Positions 1 through 10,616 are shown, numbered from the stretch's first letter. The stretch: 60,614 bases of DNA from Syntrophomonadaceae bacterium (GCA_012840385.1 DULK01000062.1:1-60614); one strand, 5' to 3'. Made by a program: numbers and translations. The notes: a model not told the origin generated them from the sequence alone.

Positions 1-294
1 ACCTTCCTGCTTTTGTTTGAATTGGGTTTTGTCACCTTAGTAATTCGACAAAAACAGGGGTGAAGCCTTTATTTTAAGGCGTATAAGCCTTGATTTTATT
101 GAGGTTTTGAATGTGAAATTTGCTCAAGAGATAGTTATCAGTTTTAATCAAATCAGTAGGTTCTCGTAAACCAAAACAAACTGGGATAGGCACTGAAAAA
201 TCCTTATCCCAGCACCTAAAAAAGATCCTTAACAACGAAATAGCGGTGATCCCAAGACCGGGGCAAGCATGCATGAAAAAAAGAGTGTAGCAGA

Positions 295-1817
295 TCAGAC
301 CGGCGTCAAGGTGAAAAAACGCCGGGTCAATATTGAAGCAATATCTGCTGTTATGGCGCTTAAGCTACGTCCTCCAGCCCCAAGCTCCGCAATCGAGATC
401 GGAAACTCGGCGCGCCAGGCATCCAGGTGCTGGTTGATGGCGCCCAAGGTTAACAGCCAGAGTCGCCTCCTTTTGCTGCGCACCCTGGTGTGTTCCATCC
501 GGTAGTCGATCTTCTTCCGCTTGATTGACCGCTCGGTGGTGGTGCGCCTCTTGTAGACCTCCTTCCAGGCTTTCGAGCCCCGCACGGTTCTCGTGAAGAG
601 GCGCAGGTCTGTATCCGGTTTGTGTAGAAGACCCTGCCGTAGCTGGAGGAGGAGCAGGAATCCTTGAAAGAGCACTCCTGCACCATGCCACAGGCCAACG
701 GGCAGCGCCACTTGATCCGGTTGCGCTTCTTGGAATAGCCCCAGTAGACCATCCGCTCGCCACGGTCGCAGAATGGGGACGCCCCTGTCGTCGATCTTCT
801 CCCTGGAAGGCTTGGAGCCCCTTCTCTTGTTCAGTTCGATGAAAGGCTCAATCTGCCAAGAGTTTAACAACTCATAGATGGGGTAGGCGTCATGGGCGGC
901 ATCGGCAACGAATCTTGTAAACTTGAGGTCCGAGTAGAGCCTTCAGAGATCGTCCAGGCAGCGTAGGGCCATGACGCTATCGTGGCGGGATGCCGACCCA
1001 TGCCGATGTAGATCGGCAGATCGTACCTGCTGCCAGCGGCGGTGATATCGTAACCGGTGTGCCCGTAGACCCAGGCCTTGCGGTAGCTGTCCCAGCCCCA
1101 ATCGGCCTCCGGGTCGGAGAAGCGGCGCTTGCAGTCGCACCTCTCTTCGCACTTACAGATCTTCTTGCCGTGGGGACTGCCCCCGGTTTCGTAAATTGAG
1201 CCGTCTCCGGCGGTGGTCATATCCTTGGGATCACCCAGCAGGCCGAGTTCTAAAGAAGGCCTGACGACGGATATGGCCAGGATCTGGTGCAGCACGCTCT
1301 CCTCCCGGCAGGTAAATGCCCTTCCCTCCAGGAGGCGGGCGACGAGCCGATCCATCACGCCGGGGTATTTAGGCGGCAGCTTCTCACCGTCGGCCAGCTT
1401 TGTCCTCTTCTTCCTGGCCTTTCGGATCCGGCAGGGTTTTTCGCCCAGCCAGAAGCGGTCCAGGAGATCGTAGAAGGTGCCCACCCCCGGTATCTGGCCA
1501 GGCACAAAGCCGCAGATGACAGCCAGCAGGTCGTCACCCCGCAACCGGTCAACCCAGGTGTCAATGCTCTCCTCTTTGAGGTGAGACATCAGCACCAACG
1601 ACCGCAGGATCTCTGGCACCGGCGCCGAAGGCCGCCCGATGGGCGAATAGTAGTTCTTTAGAACAGGTAGAAGCTCGTCCAGGTCGAGCAGCTAGGCCTT
1701 CCCGATGGCGGATTCGTAGTTCAGAATGCTCTGCTGGTGAACCGGCCAACGTTTCCTGAGTTCCTCCGCCAGGAAGTTTTTAAACTCCTTGTGAGGTCTC
1801 CAGTAGCCAAGTATTTC
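295..1817 (-). pseudogene. Decayed DDE transposase of an insertion sequence
   Basis: A transposase reading frame on the minus strand can be followed from an N-terminal stretch (YWRPHKEFKNFLAEELRK) to about 300, but it is broken. An in-frame amber codon lies at 1692-1694, just after the residues NYESAIGKA. At least two frame changes lie near 940-1010, and more at 450-760. The middle part, at 864-1619, keeps the motif AGDGSIYETGGSPHGKK, a Cys cluster and DPEADWGWDSYRKAWVYG. From memory this resembles the IS4-like transposases that are repeated in Peptococcaceae genomes. No normal start codon is left: an in-frame stop at 1818-1820 precedes the readable region. I could not identify terminal inverted repeats or a target duplication. 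It cannot make an active enzyme. Confidence 0.8.
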
Positions 1818-1992
1818 TCATCCCTCCCTGTAATGGTAAATAGTGGTTCCATTGCGATTTTTGGGGATGAGAAAAAATCAAGTCCCGGATATCTTCATCC
1901 AGGACTACCATAAAATTTCATATTTTAATAACTTCCAATATCTTCGTTCTTACGTAGTTTTACGCACCCAAGGATATTGGAGGTGAAACCAA

Positions 1993-2505
1993 ATGATGCG
2001 GCTAGAAATATGCTTTAGCCGCAAGCAAGTGGAGTTTCCGAGAAACTACCAAATCGGAATAAGGAGGTGGCTGATAGTGAATGAAACAGTAAAGCATAAC
2101 ATTTTTAAAGGCGATCCAGATGAAGCACGAGTTGTATCCTGGCTAATTACAGGTTTGAAACACGAAGCTATGAGGCTTAAAAAGAAAATGGAGAAGATTC
2201 AGAAACATGAACTATTAATACTCAATGACTCAATTAAAAATAATAACGAAGAGTCACATGTTGAAATAATTGATACTATCGCAAGTTCAATCAATTTACT
2301 TTCCGAAGTGGAAGATATGATATTTTTGCAAGAACTTCTTTCGCTGTTAACACCTTTACAGCAGAAAGTAATCAGGTCAATTTTCTTAAATGGGGCAACA
2401 GAAAAAGAAGTCTCGCAGGAACTCGGTATTTCACAACCGGCAGTTTACCGTATTAAAAAACGAGCATTAAATAGATTGAGAAAGATTCTTTTATCAGTGG
2501 ATTAG
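1993..2505 (+). CDS. Small sigma-70 family sigma factor (region 4 helix-turn-helix)
   Basis: A 170-residue protein whose C-terminal 55 residues form a sigma region 4: LTPLQQKVIRSIFLNG followed by the helix-turn-helix EKEVSQELGISQPAVYRIKK. The middle is charged and helical and could be a reduced region 2. It is likely to direct RNA polymerase to a few promoters. Two in-frame starts are both well supported: ATG 1993 behind GGAGGTG (1979-1985) and GTG 2077 behind AAGGAGGTGG (2061-2070). The shorter form has 143 residues. Base composition is AT-rich compared with the core genes. It lies 480 bp upstream of the large toxin-like gene on the same strand. That pairing recalls TcdR/BotR/UviA-type sigma factors that control clostridial toxin genes, but sequence membership in that group is not shown here. 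Confidence 0.8.
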   Translation: MMRLEICFSRKQVEFPRNYQIGIRRWLIVNETVKHNIFKGDPDEARVVSWLITGLKHEAMRLKKKMEKIQKHELLILNDSIKNNNEESHVEIIDTIASSINLLSEVEDMIFLQELLSLLTPLQQKVIRSIFLNGATEKEVSQELGISQPAVYRIKKRALNRLRKILLSVD

Positions 2506-2698
2506 TTATTTAATCAATGGAACAACCTGTGTAGTACACCGGACCAAAAAGCGGGCGTTGAAAAGAATCCTGGCATGCATTTGATTCTTCGTTAAGGCCG
2601 AAAAACGCGTATTACTTGAGGTAGGGGGGGTATTGAAAAGCCCCCTATTTTCTCTTTATATGGCGAAAGGCAATGGAGATTCCGAGGAGGTGGAAAAT

Positions 2699-2883
2699 AT
2701 GAGTTATATGTGACGATTGCACTGTTCTAAATGGTGACCCCATAAAAACCGTCCTTAAGTTGTTCCTGGAATGGAGTTAAGTTTGAGAAGGTGTATGAGA
2801 TTGAGGAAAATCCATCCGCAAGGTGCACCTATGCTGACCATAGAGAGCTGGAAAAGGAGGTGGTCAAGCATGGACTAGTGTAA
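2699..2883 (+). pseudogene. Degenerate small ORF behind a strong ribosome binding site
   Basis: A consensus site GAGGAGGTGG (2683-2692) precedes ATG 2699, but the frame stops after MSYM. In the next frame one can read CDDCTVLNGDPIKTVLK ending LFLEWS. After a second shift, near 2777, comes KFEKVYEIEENPSARCTYAD to the stop at 2881-2883. Joined, this gives a protein of about 60 residues with a normal composition, so I read it as a small gene with two frameshifts. I do not recognise the family. Its stop overlaps ATG 2883 (TAATG), which opens a 59-codon frame that runs into the next gene. Confidence 0.45.
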
Positions 2884-2986
2884 TGACAAAGGAAAAAATG
2901 AATGTGAGTGCGGATGAAAATTGGGATTTAACTACAACAAGGGATGCTTGTAAAAAGCACAATAAAAAAATGAAGGAGGGATATCT

Positions 2987-5900
2987 ATGGCAACTCAAGC
3001 ATTTATGTCAAGAGCAAACAGCGTATATTATGGCCCAAGCTCGACAATATATGCATCCGTAGGAAGTGTTGGCCTTGGGGAGCAGGTAACAGTCTATGGA
3101 AAAGAAAAAGGTTGGTTTTTTATTGAGTATTCAGCAGGGTCACTAAAGAAGCGCGGATATGTGCCATACGATTCTATTCAGAATCCGGAAAGCATCAATG
3201 AAGGGGAACGCTATTACACAGGAAAATTAGATGTAACAAATAGCTCGACCACAGTCTATACAGGGCCTAATTCTTCCTTGTATGCCACAGCCGGATCAGT
3301 TTCTAGTGGAGAATCTGTTACTGTATATAATGAGGTTATCGGTAGTTATACGTATATTGAGTATAGCACTTCTACCGGTACGAAACGCGGATATGTTTTG
3401 ACAAGCAGACTAGTAGGAAGAAATATTGGAGCACTAGCATATGTGGTCGGCAACACAAATGTCTTCTACGGACCCGATGCTGCGAATTACGTAACGAGCG
3501 GAAGTATAAGCGATTCAGAATACTTTATTGTGCTTGCCTGTGAAAAACCATTTGGATCACCGGAAAAATGGTGTCATGTTGAATATAACACTAGTAGCGG
3601 ACGCAAAAGAGGATATATCAAGCAAGATACAGTTATACCCCGCGGATCGTTATCTTCTGTCAGCGATATTAGGGTAAGAAGAGGAAATGCCTTTGCAATT
3701 GGGGGATTAACCGTATATGCTGGCCCAAGTGTTTACTACGCAACAGCCGGCTCGATTTCCAACGGAGAATTAGTTGCAACGCTCAATGGTGAACAAAGTG
3801 AATCCGGTTATACGTATATTGAATACAATACCAGTTCTGGCAAAAAGCGCGGCTATGTCAATGCAAATTATCTGCAGGAAACAGAATTATTTTCCCATAT
3901 GATGGCGGCGGACGCAAAGGTATATTATGGACCAAGTCAAAAAAATTATGCGGAAGCGGGAAGCGTCAAAGCTGCTGAACAGGTTTCTGTTATTGGCAAA
4001 GAAAAAAATTGGTTTTTTATTGAATATGCCACTGCAACAAGAATTAAGAGGGGATATGTCCCTGCGACCACTGTCATGGACGCTTCGATTATTCAGCAGA
4101 CTACGCCCGAAAGAATATACGAAGGGCATCTCGACATGACTAATTCAGGAGCTACTGTTTTCACAGGCCCTGGAGAGCAGTATGCAACTGCCGGATCTGT
4201 TGCTGCCACAGAAAGCTTAACGATTTTTAACGAGGTAGTTGATGGGTATTGTTATGTTGAGTATAGCACACCTAACAGCACGAAAAGAGGTTACATCCCT
4301 GTAGGCTGCTTATCTGGCAAAAACGTTGGCATGCTTGGAAAGGTGATCGCAGACACCGTCCAAGTTTATTCAGGACCTGATATAACCTATTATAGATGCG
4401 GTACTGTTTTTAAGGATGAATATGTAATCATCCTGAATTCAGAAGGGACAACAATATATCAGGATACCTGGTACTTTGTTGAATATAATACTCCAGCTGG
4501 CAGAAAACGAGGATATGTTCTTAAAGCCTCTATTGATCCTGTTTCATCGACAGCCACTTTGCCTGATCTTGCGGTTGGAAATGGTTTAGCAAAAGCTTTA
4601 GAGGACATGAATGTATTCTTTTGCCCGAGTGATCAATCTGCAATAGTGGGTTCTATTTCTGAAGACGAACGAGTCAGTGTTCTTGTTTCTGATAATTTTA
4701 ATCCTTTCTACTCATATATAGAGTATAACTCTCCCTCAGGAACTAAACGTGGATATGTTCCGGCTGCAAAGCTCATCTCGACAACCGTAACTATTCCTCA
4801 GCCAAACACAACAATAGTACCCGTGATATATGGAACCACAGCAAACAACAATACTCTGAAATATTATCAAATTGGATCCGGACCCAAGACACTTGCCGTA
4901 GTTTTTGCTGTGCATGGGTACGAAGACGCATGGGCTGCTGATGGCGAGGAGCTTGTAAGAATTGCTAACCATTTAATTGAGCAACTTGAAAACGAGGCCG
5001 CAACCGGCGATCTGTCGGCATGGACAATTTATATCATACCCGCTGCAAATCCCGATGGAATTACTCATGGCTGGACAAATAATGGGCCCGGACGCACAAC
5101 CGTGAATGATAAGATAGATATAAACAGGTGCTTTCCAACCAATTTTACACCAGGGACTAACCGGCGCAACTATACTGGACCAAGTAGTCTGGGGGCATAC
5201 GAAGCCAGCGTATTGAAGAACTTAATTTCTGACTGGAATTTAAACGCAGAGTACATGATTTTGTTGGATGTACATGGGTGGCTTAATGCTACATACGGCA
5301 ATCCAACTATTGGAGAATATTTTAATTCTCAATTTGGCTTTGGCGCTACAATCTCCATTGATTCCGCCAAAGGCTACCTTTCCCGTTGGGCACAAGCCTA
5401 TGGAATAAAAGCCGTTTTAATCGAATTGCCCTTTCCATCAAATCCTCAGACTATTATAGACAATAATTTTGCAGGGAAATTGAGCCAGGCGGTTCTCAGT
5501 ATTCTAAACAGTGATATAGGATATATCAGGCCAACGCTGCTAAGCGTTGGATCCCAAGGAAAAGATGTTGGAGTATTGCAAGCATACCTGAGATACAATG
5601 GCTTCTATGCAGGTCTCGTGACAGAAGACTTTGATGATTTAACGAAAGAAGCTGTCTTGGAGTATCAAACGCAACACAATCTTACCGTAGACGGATTAGT
5701 CGGTGCTCAGACTTGGACGGAAATGGGTTTCGAGGTAAATATCGACGGAACTGTTGATACAACATGCGAATACTACCAAAGATACAATGAATGCGCAGAT
5801 TATTATCAAAAAGTTCAAATAGGCTGTGAATTTATTGATAGTGGTGAAAAATACTATATCCGTAATGCCTATGCGGGCCTGCAGGCAGCTTACACGCCAA

Positions 5901-6967
5901 ACGTCGCAAACAATCCGGACATAAAGCTTGTGGAGCTTGATGGCTTTGATCCTCAGAAATTTATAATAACCCACACTTTCGATGGATATAAGATAGCATC
6001 CGTAGAAGACAGCAGTAAAGTCTTTACTATTGATGCTTCAAACAACACAGTAAAGCTTGCGACAGACATCGGCAGCAAGCTTCAGAGATGGTGTATTGAA
6101 GGAGATATAGACTCTTTCTATGTAACCAATATAGAGTATCCAAACAGTCGACTTGCTGTGACAAGTAGTTCTGCCGGTGAAAATCTAATCATGCTTAATA
6201 ATTTTTACTACAGCATATGGCGTTTTAACAAGATCACGATTGAACGCGAGATGACGCCTGCTATTAATCAACAAGGTGTAAGCATATGTTACAGGCATGA
6301 TCCAGAAATAAACAGATATGATTATTATTTGGATTACACCGTTCCAATACTTCAGTTTCTTGATTCAAAGGAATCCTTATGTGTGTCAATGAGTATTAAT
6401 ACATTTGACGCATATCTTTTAGCTTACTTAGGCAATGAAACTCTGGCACGTGCAGCATGGTGGGCAAATATAGCTGCTACATTTACCTGGTTTTTCTACC
6501 ATGTGCATTCAGGAGGTGACTGGGATATCAAAATACCAGAAAAATGGGATGGCATTTTCAAAGAGCCCCCGTATGACCTGCCTTATATCGAATTTCATAA
6601 AGGTTATCCAAATAGGCATAAATTTATTTTTAATGATGAATTATGTACAACTGAAGAGTTGGGCAATATCATGTATGGGTATACCGGGACTCTGGCGGGT
6701 ATTGGAGATATAACGCTTTATTGGGGCGGCGGAGTAGCTAATCTGCACTCCAACGGTAGTTCTTATCCAGAAGCAATGCTTAATCCGGACACCAAAAATC
6801 CAAATAAAAACTATGGAGATAGAAAAGAAGACCATGATGCAATAGAAAAAGGCATCGCATTAGCGTATGAACGAAGAAGCAATATTATTTCGATCGGTTT
6901 TAACGGCATACCGGTAGATGAGCTTATGCAAGATATCCTGGATGAAATGATCAGTATAGGGATATAA
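2987..6967 (+). CDS. SH3-repeat / M14 carboxypeptidase / toxin-44-like megaprotein
   Basis: A 1,326-residue protein with a strong ribosome binding site (AAGGAGGG) and no signal peptide or membrane segment. Residues 1-605 are eight SH3-like repeats, each ending in a variant of IEYnTsSGkKRGYV. Residues 615-840 are an M14 zinc carboxypeptidase: HGYE (H643, E646), DINR (N713, R714), DVHGW (H763) and IELP (E813) supply the zinc, substrate and catalytic residues, so it is probably active. Residues 845-910 are a peptidoglycan-binding domain (GSQGKDVGVLQAYLRYNG). Residues 925-1083 look like a ricin-type beta-trefoil. Residues 1090-1326 resemble polymorphic toxin type 44: GGDWDIK near 1179, LGNIMYGYTGTLAGIG near 1226 and GDRKEDHDAIEKG near 1276. 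The likely substrate of the middle part is peptidoglycan peptide; the C-terminus may be a nuclease or other toxin. Export would need lysis or a non-Sec route. Composition is AT-rich, suggesting transfer. Confidence 0.85.
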   Translation: MATQAFMSRANSVYYGPSSTIYASVGSVGLGEQVTVYGKEKGWFFIEYSAGSLKKRGYVPYDSIQNPESINEGERYYTGKLDVTNSSTTVYTGPNSSLYATAGSVSSGESVTVYNEVIGSYTYIEYSTSTGTKRGYVLTSRLVGRNIGALAYVVGNTNVFYGPDAANYVTSGSISDSEYFIVLACEKPFGSPEKWCHVEYNTSSGRKRGYIKQDTVIPRGSLSSVSDIRVRRGNAFAIGGLTVYAGPSVYYATAGSISNGELVATLNGEQSESGYTYIEYNTSSGKKRGYVNANYLQETELFSHMMAADAKVYYGPSQKNYAEAGSVKAAEQVSVIGKEKNWFFIEYATATRIKRGYVPATTVMDASIIQQTTPERIYEGHLDMTNSGATVFTGPGEQYATAGSVAATESLTIFNEVVDGYCYVEYSTPNSTKRGYIPVGCLSGKNVGMLGKVIADTVQVYSGPDITYYRCGTVFKDEYVIILNSEGTTIYQDTWYFVEYNTPAGRKRGYVLKASIDPVSSTATLPDLAVGNGLAKALEDMNVFFCPSDQSAIVGSISEDERVSVLVSDNFNPFYSYIEYNSPSGTKRGYVPAAKLISTTVTIPQPNTTIVPVIYGTTANNNTLKYYQIGSGPKTLAVVFAVHGYEDAWAADGEELVRIANHLIEQLENEAATGDLSAWTIYIIPAANPDGITHGWTNNGPGRTTVNDKIDINRCFPTNFTPGTNRRNYTGPSSLGAYEASVLKNLISDWNLNAEYMILLDVHGWLNATYGNPTIGEYFNSQFGFGATISIDSAKGYLSRWAQAYGIKAVLIELPFPSNPQTIIDNNFAGKLSQAVLSILNSDIGYIRPTLLSVGSQGKDVGVLQAYLRYNGFYAGLVTEDFDDLTKEAVLEYQTQHNLTVDGLVGAQTWTEMGFEVNIDGTVDTTCEYYQRYNECADYYQKVQIGCEFIDSGEKYYIRNAYAGLQAAYTPNVANNPDIKLVELDGFDPQKFIITHTFDGYKIASVEDSSKVFTIDASNNTVKLATDIGSKLQRWCIEGDIDSFYVTNIEYPNSRLAVTSSSAGENLIMLNNFYYSIWRFNKITIEREMTPAINQQGVSICYRHDPEINRYDYYLDYTVPILQFLDSKESLCVSMSINTFDAYLLAYLGNETLARAAWWANIAATFTWFFYHVHSGGDWDIKIPEKWDGIFKEPPYDLPYIEFHKGYPNRHKFIFNDELCTTEELGNIMYGYTGTLAGIGDITLYWGGGVANLHSNGSSYPEAMLNPDTKNPNKNYGDRKEDHDAIEKGIALAYERRSNIISIGFNGIPVDELMQDILDEMISIGI

Positions 6968-7007
6968 TGCGGAATTATACTATGTCGAATAAAGTCGGGT
7001 CAAAATA

Positions 7008-7042
7008 AACCGGTAGAGCGGAGGTTCTCCGCTCTGCCGGTT
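7008..7042. terminator. Bidirectional terminator between convergent genes
   Basis: AACCGGTAGAGCGGAG and CTCCGCTCTGCCGGTT form a near-perfect 16-bp stem around a three-base loop. T runs on the plus side and A runs on the other serve both the toxin-like gene and the convergent lipoprotein gene. Confidence 0.85.
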
Positions 7043-7079
7043 TTGTTATCTTGTCAGAAGTATATTTATTGCAATAATA

Positions 7080-8111
7080 TTATTTTGTCTTTCCTGAAAA
7101 CATCGGTAAATCATAAAGAGTATCCCCTGTACCATCTTTGCGGACACGCAAGATATAATGAAGATATTCGGCAAGCTCATTGTCATAATACCGGTAATTA
7201 TAAAAAAACCAGTCGCCTGCCATGTTTAAATCTGCTATATCTCGGCCTGTTTTGGTTACTAATTCCCAGTTGGAATCGGATATATTTATTTTTACAATGG
7301 AGCCACTTGTGGAATAATAAATTGTATTGCCGCTTATTTGAAAGTAGTAGATACTTGTGCCACTACTGATAACCTCTTCAACGTCACCGCCGCCGACAGG
7401 TATGCGATAGAGTTTAGTATCATCGCCATAATCCATGTGTTTGAGAAAATAAAGATATCCTTCAGATATAATCATATCCGTTGCATAAACATCGGAAGAA
7501 ATCATTGTTTTTTCCCCTGTTAACAAAGATATTCTATACAAATTACCGTCAGTGACAGAACAATTATAGAGATATTCTCCGTCTACTATCCAGTTTGAAC
7601 TAATCTTTGCAATCAGTTTGCCTTTCTGAGTCCCATCAATTTTTGCAGCATAGAAACTCTCCCCGTCCTGGTATAATATCCAGTCGCCGACTACTAAAAA
7701 TCTACCGGACCTGTTACTTATACTTGTTTTTTCTTTCCCGGTGCCATCGGTGCGCATGCGATATACCGGATGGAGAATTCCGGAACGTTTTGTGTAATAT
7801 ACATAGCCGTTGGCGGCATTGATGCTTTGAACCTTGTCATCGGACAATTTAATAATATGGGAACCATCAGACCGCATTTTATAAAGCTTATAGTCGGTAT
7901 TGACGAAATAGATCCAACCGTCAGATTCTGCCGCATACCCGTAATTGCTAATATTGACGCAGGTGTTGCCATATTGTGCGCTATGTAAGGCGGATATTAA
8001 ATCCTCCGGTATGGAGTCAAACGGTTCTATATCCCGGTTTGAACACCCCGCCGGGGTGGACAGTAGAAGTATTAGAAAACCTATGGTAATAATTTTTGTC
8101 AACTGGTTCAT
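7080..8111 (-). CDS. DUF5050-type lipoprotein, beta-propeller-like
   Basis: A 343-residue protein starting with a lipoprotein signal: a hydrophobic stretch (IITIGFLILLLS) and a lipobox ending in AGC at Cys23. The mature part is made of repeated strands such as DGWIYFVNTDYKLYKMRSDG and NGYVYYTKRSG, typical of DUF5050 'prolow-density' beta-propellers, which have no known enzymatic role. It should sit on the outer face of the membrane. It converges on the toxin-like gene and shares its AT-rich composition, so both may have arrived together. A role as an immunity or anchoring partner is only a possibility, as immunity genes are usually downstream on the same strand. Confidence 0.75.
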   Translation of the reverse strand: MNQLTKIITIGFLILLLSTPAGCSNRDIEPFDSIPEDLISALHSAQYGNTCVNISNYGYAAESDGWIYFVNTDYKLYKMRSDGSHIIKLSDDKVQSINAANGYVYYTKRSGILHPVYRMRTDGTGKEKTSISNRSGRFLVVGDWILYQDGESFYAAKIDGTQKGKLIAKISSNWIVDGEYLYNCSVTDGNLYRISLLTGEKTMISSDVYATDMIISEGYLYFLKHMDYGDDTKLYRIPVGGGDVEEVISSGTSIYYFQISGNTIYYSTSGSIVKINISDSNWELVTKTGRDIADLNMAGDWFFYNYRYYDNELAEYLHYILRVRKDGTGDTLYDLPMFSGKTK

Positions 8112-8289
8112 CGGATCATCTCTTTAATATTTATTTATTATATATTACAAGGTTTTTGGGAATTTCTTACGGGTTTCGGGTCTGAGTCATCCCTGCCGTT
8201 CGGCCACACAGGAGTAAAAACAGAGCGGGGAGAGGGCCGCCTCCGCAGCCTTCCCCCTGCCCGAATGATCGGCGGTCCTTGCTCTTTGT

Positions 8290-8602
8290 TTATTCCTTCT
8301 CCGCCTGCTGTTCCGGCTTCAGGGTTGAGATCGCATCGGCGAACTGCTTTGCCTGGGCGGCTCCCTGTGCCAGATCCAGGAAGGGTTTGATCAGGTCGAT
8401 CAGCAGCGGGAAGATGATGGTGCCCGTCAGGATATTGATGACGAGCGCCTCAATCAACGTACCTGGAGATAAGCGGCACTGTTTAGGGTCCCAGGTAACC
8501 ATGTCATCGATGATCTCCCTGCGTTTAATCCCGGCAAAAGGCTGCAACCAGTGGGGCAGCACCGGCACTCAGGATCTTGAATTTGGGTATCAGGCTTCTC
8601 AT
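8290..8602 (-). pseudogene. IS1634-type transposase N-terminal fragment fused to foreign tail
   Basis: From ATG 8602 the frame reads MRSLIPKFKILSAGAAPLVA and stops at once. After one frameshift it continues REIIDDMVTWDPKQCRLSPG to LVINILT, the DUF4277 N-terminus of IS1634-like transposases. At that point, where the family has RRPLYRVEEFY, the sequence changes to an unrelated tail with a hydrophobic segment (TIIFPLLIDLIKPFL) and a charged end. The result is a deletion junction or a second decayed element. No C-terminal catalytic part is present in the window. Confidence 0.65.
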
Positions 8603-8888
8603 GCGATATTCCCCCGATTATTGTCGTTAGGGGAAAATTCGCGGGATTTTCTGGAATTCCTCCTTGCTCTGAGAATTTTTTTAAATATTTTTCTCATGAA
8701 AAGTTAGGGTGCGGAAGATGGGTTCCGACAGCGATGACACCTATTATCGCAAGAAAAACCAGCAAGATGATGGGGCTATGTCTTGAATCTAGTGAAAGTG
8801 CTAAACCAGGAGAAAAAATAAACATGCTCACCAGGTAGGACATATACCGCTGTATTTCCGTCAAGGTAATCACGTATTTTCTTTTTGT
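8603..8888. other. Intergenic remainder upstream of the IS fragment
   Basis: About 290 bp of AT-rich DNA between the IS fragment and the secG terminator. A 70-codon minus frame with two hydrophobic stretches exists (8694-8906), but its start lies inside the secG terminator hairpin and has no ribosome binding site. I see no supportable gene. Confidence 0.5.
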
Positions 8889-8925
8889 ATAAAAAACAAC
8901 AGCCACTCACTATTTCAGGAGTGAC
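8889..8925 (-). terminator. secG terminator
   Basis: Read on the minus strand, GTCACTC and GAGTGGC form a 7-bp stem, followed by TGTTGTTTTTTAT. It lies just after secG and probably ends the whole glycolytic transcript. Confidence 0.7.
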
Positions 8926-8954
8926 CGTTTAACATTTTCCTCTTCTTATGTTAC

Positions 8955-9185
8955 TTATGGCTGAAGGATGACCACGAGCAGCGTGAAGAGCAAAAAACAA
9001 ACAGCCAGTACGGTGGAAATCCTGTTGAGGAACTCGTCCAGCCCCTTTTTCTTCCCCAGCAGGGACTGGGCGCCACCGGCAATCGCTCCGGAAAGGCCGG
9101 ACGCTCTCCCGGACTGCAGCAGGATGGTAGCGATTAAGCCAAGGCTTACGATGATCTGTAAAACAAGAAAGAAAGTTCTGAGCAA
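8955..9185 (-). CDS. secG: Protein translocase subunit SecG
   Basis: SecG is the small helper of the SecYEG channel and raises the efficiency of SecA-driven export. The 76-residue product has two membrane helices (about residues 4-20 and 53-74) with the family loop GLSGAIAGG and LLGKKKG between them. I chose the TTG at 9185, which lies 7 bases behind AAGGAGG and gives the usual start MLRTFFLVLQ; the frame runs further upstream without a better site. It is the last gene of the glycolytic operon, behind eno, a common order in Clostridia. Confidence 0.9.
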   Translation of the reverse strand: MLRTFFLVLQIIVSLGLIATILLQSGRASGLSGAIAGGAQSLLGKKKGLDEFLNRISTVLAVCFLLFTLLVVILQP

Positions 9186-9311
9186 AACATGCCCTCCTTC
9201 CCGGTTAGTCCTTTTCCATTTTAGCACTACCGGTGAAGGCTGTAAATAAAATTATACCTGCAAACCACTGTTTTCATTCTTTGTTGGTGCCGCCGGAGGC
9301 GGCATGAGCGT

Positions 9312-10616
<1,305 letters not shown>

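Noticed and set aside
74-274. 66-codon minus-strand ORF at the left edge
   Set aside because: No ribosome site, no recognisable composition; it lies beside IS debris. The first 294 bases show only short inverted repeats such as AAGCCT/AGGCTT and no gene.
2883-3062. 59-codon frame coupled to the decayed small ORF
   Set aside because: More than a third overlaps the real toxin-like gene in another frame; kept only as part of a finding.
8694-8906. 70-codon minus-strand ORF with two hydrophobic segments
   Set aside because: Its GTG start lies inside the secG terminator hairpin and there is no ribosome binding site.
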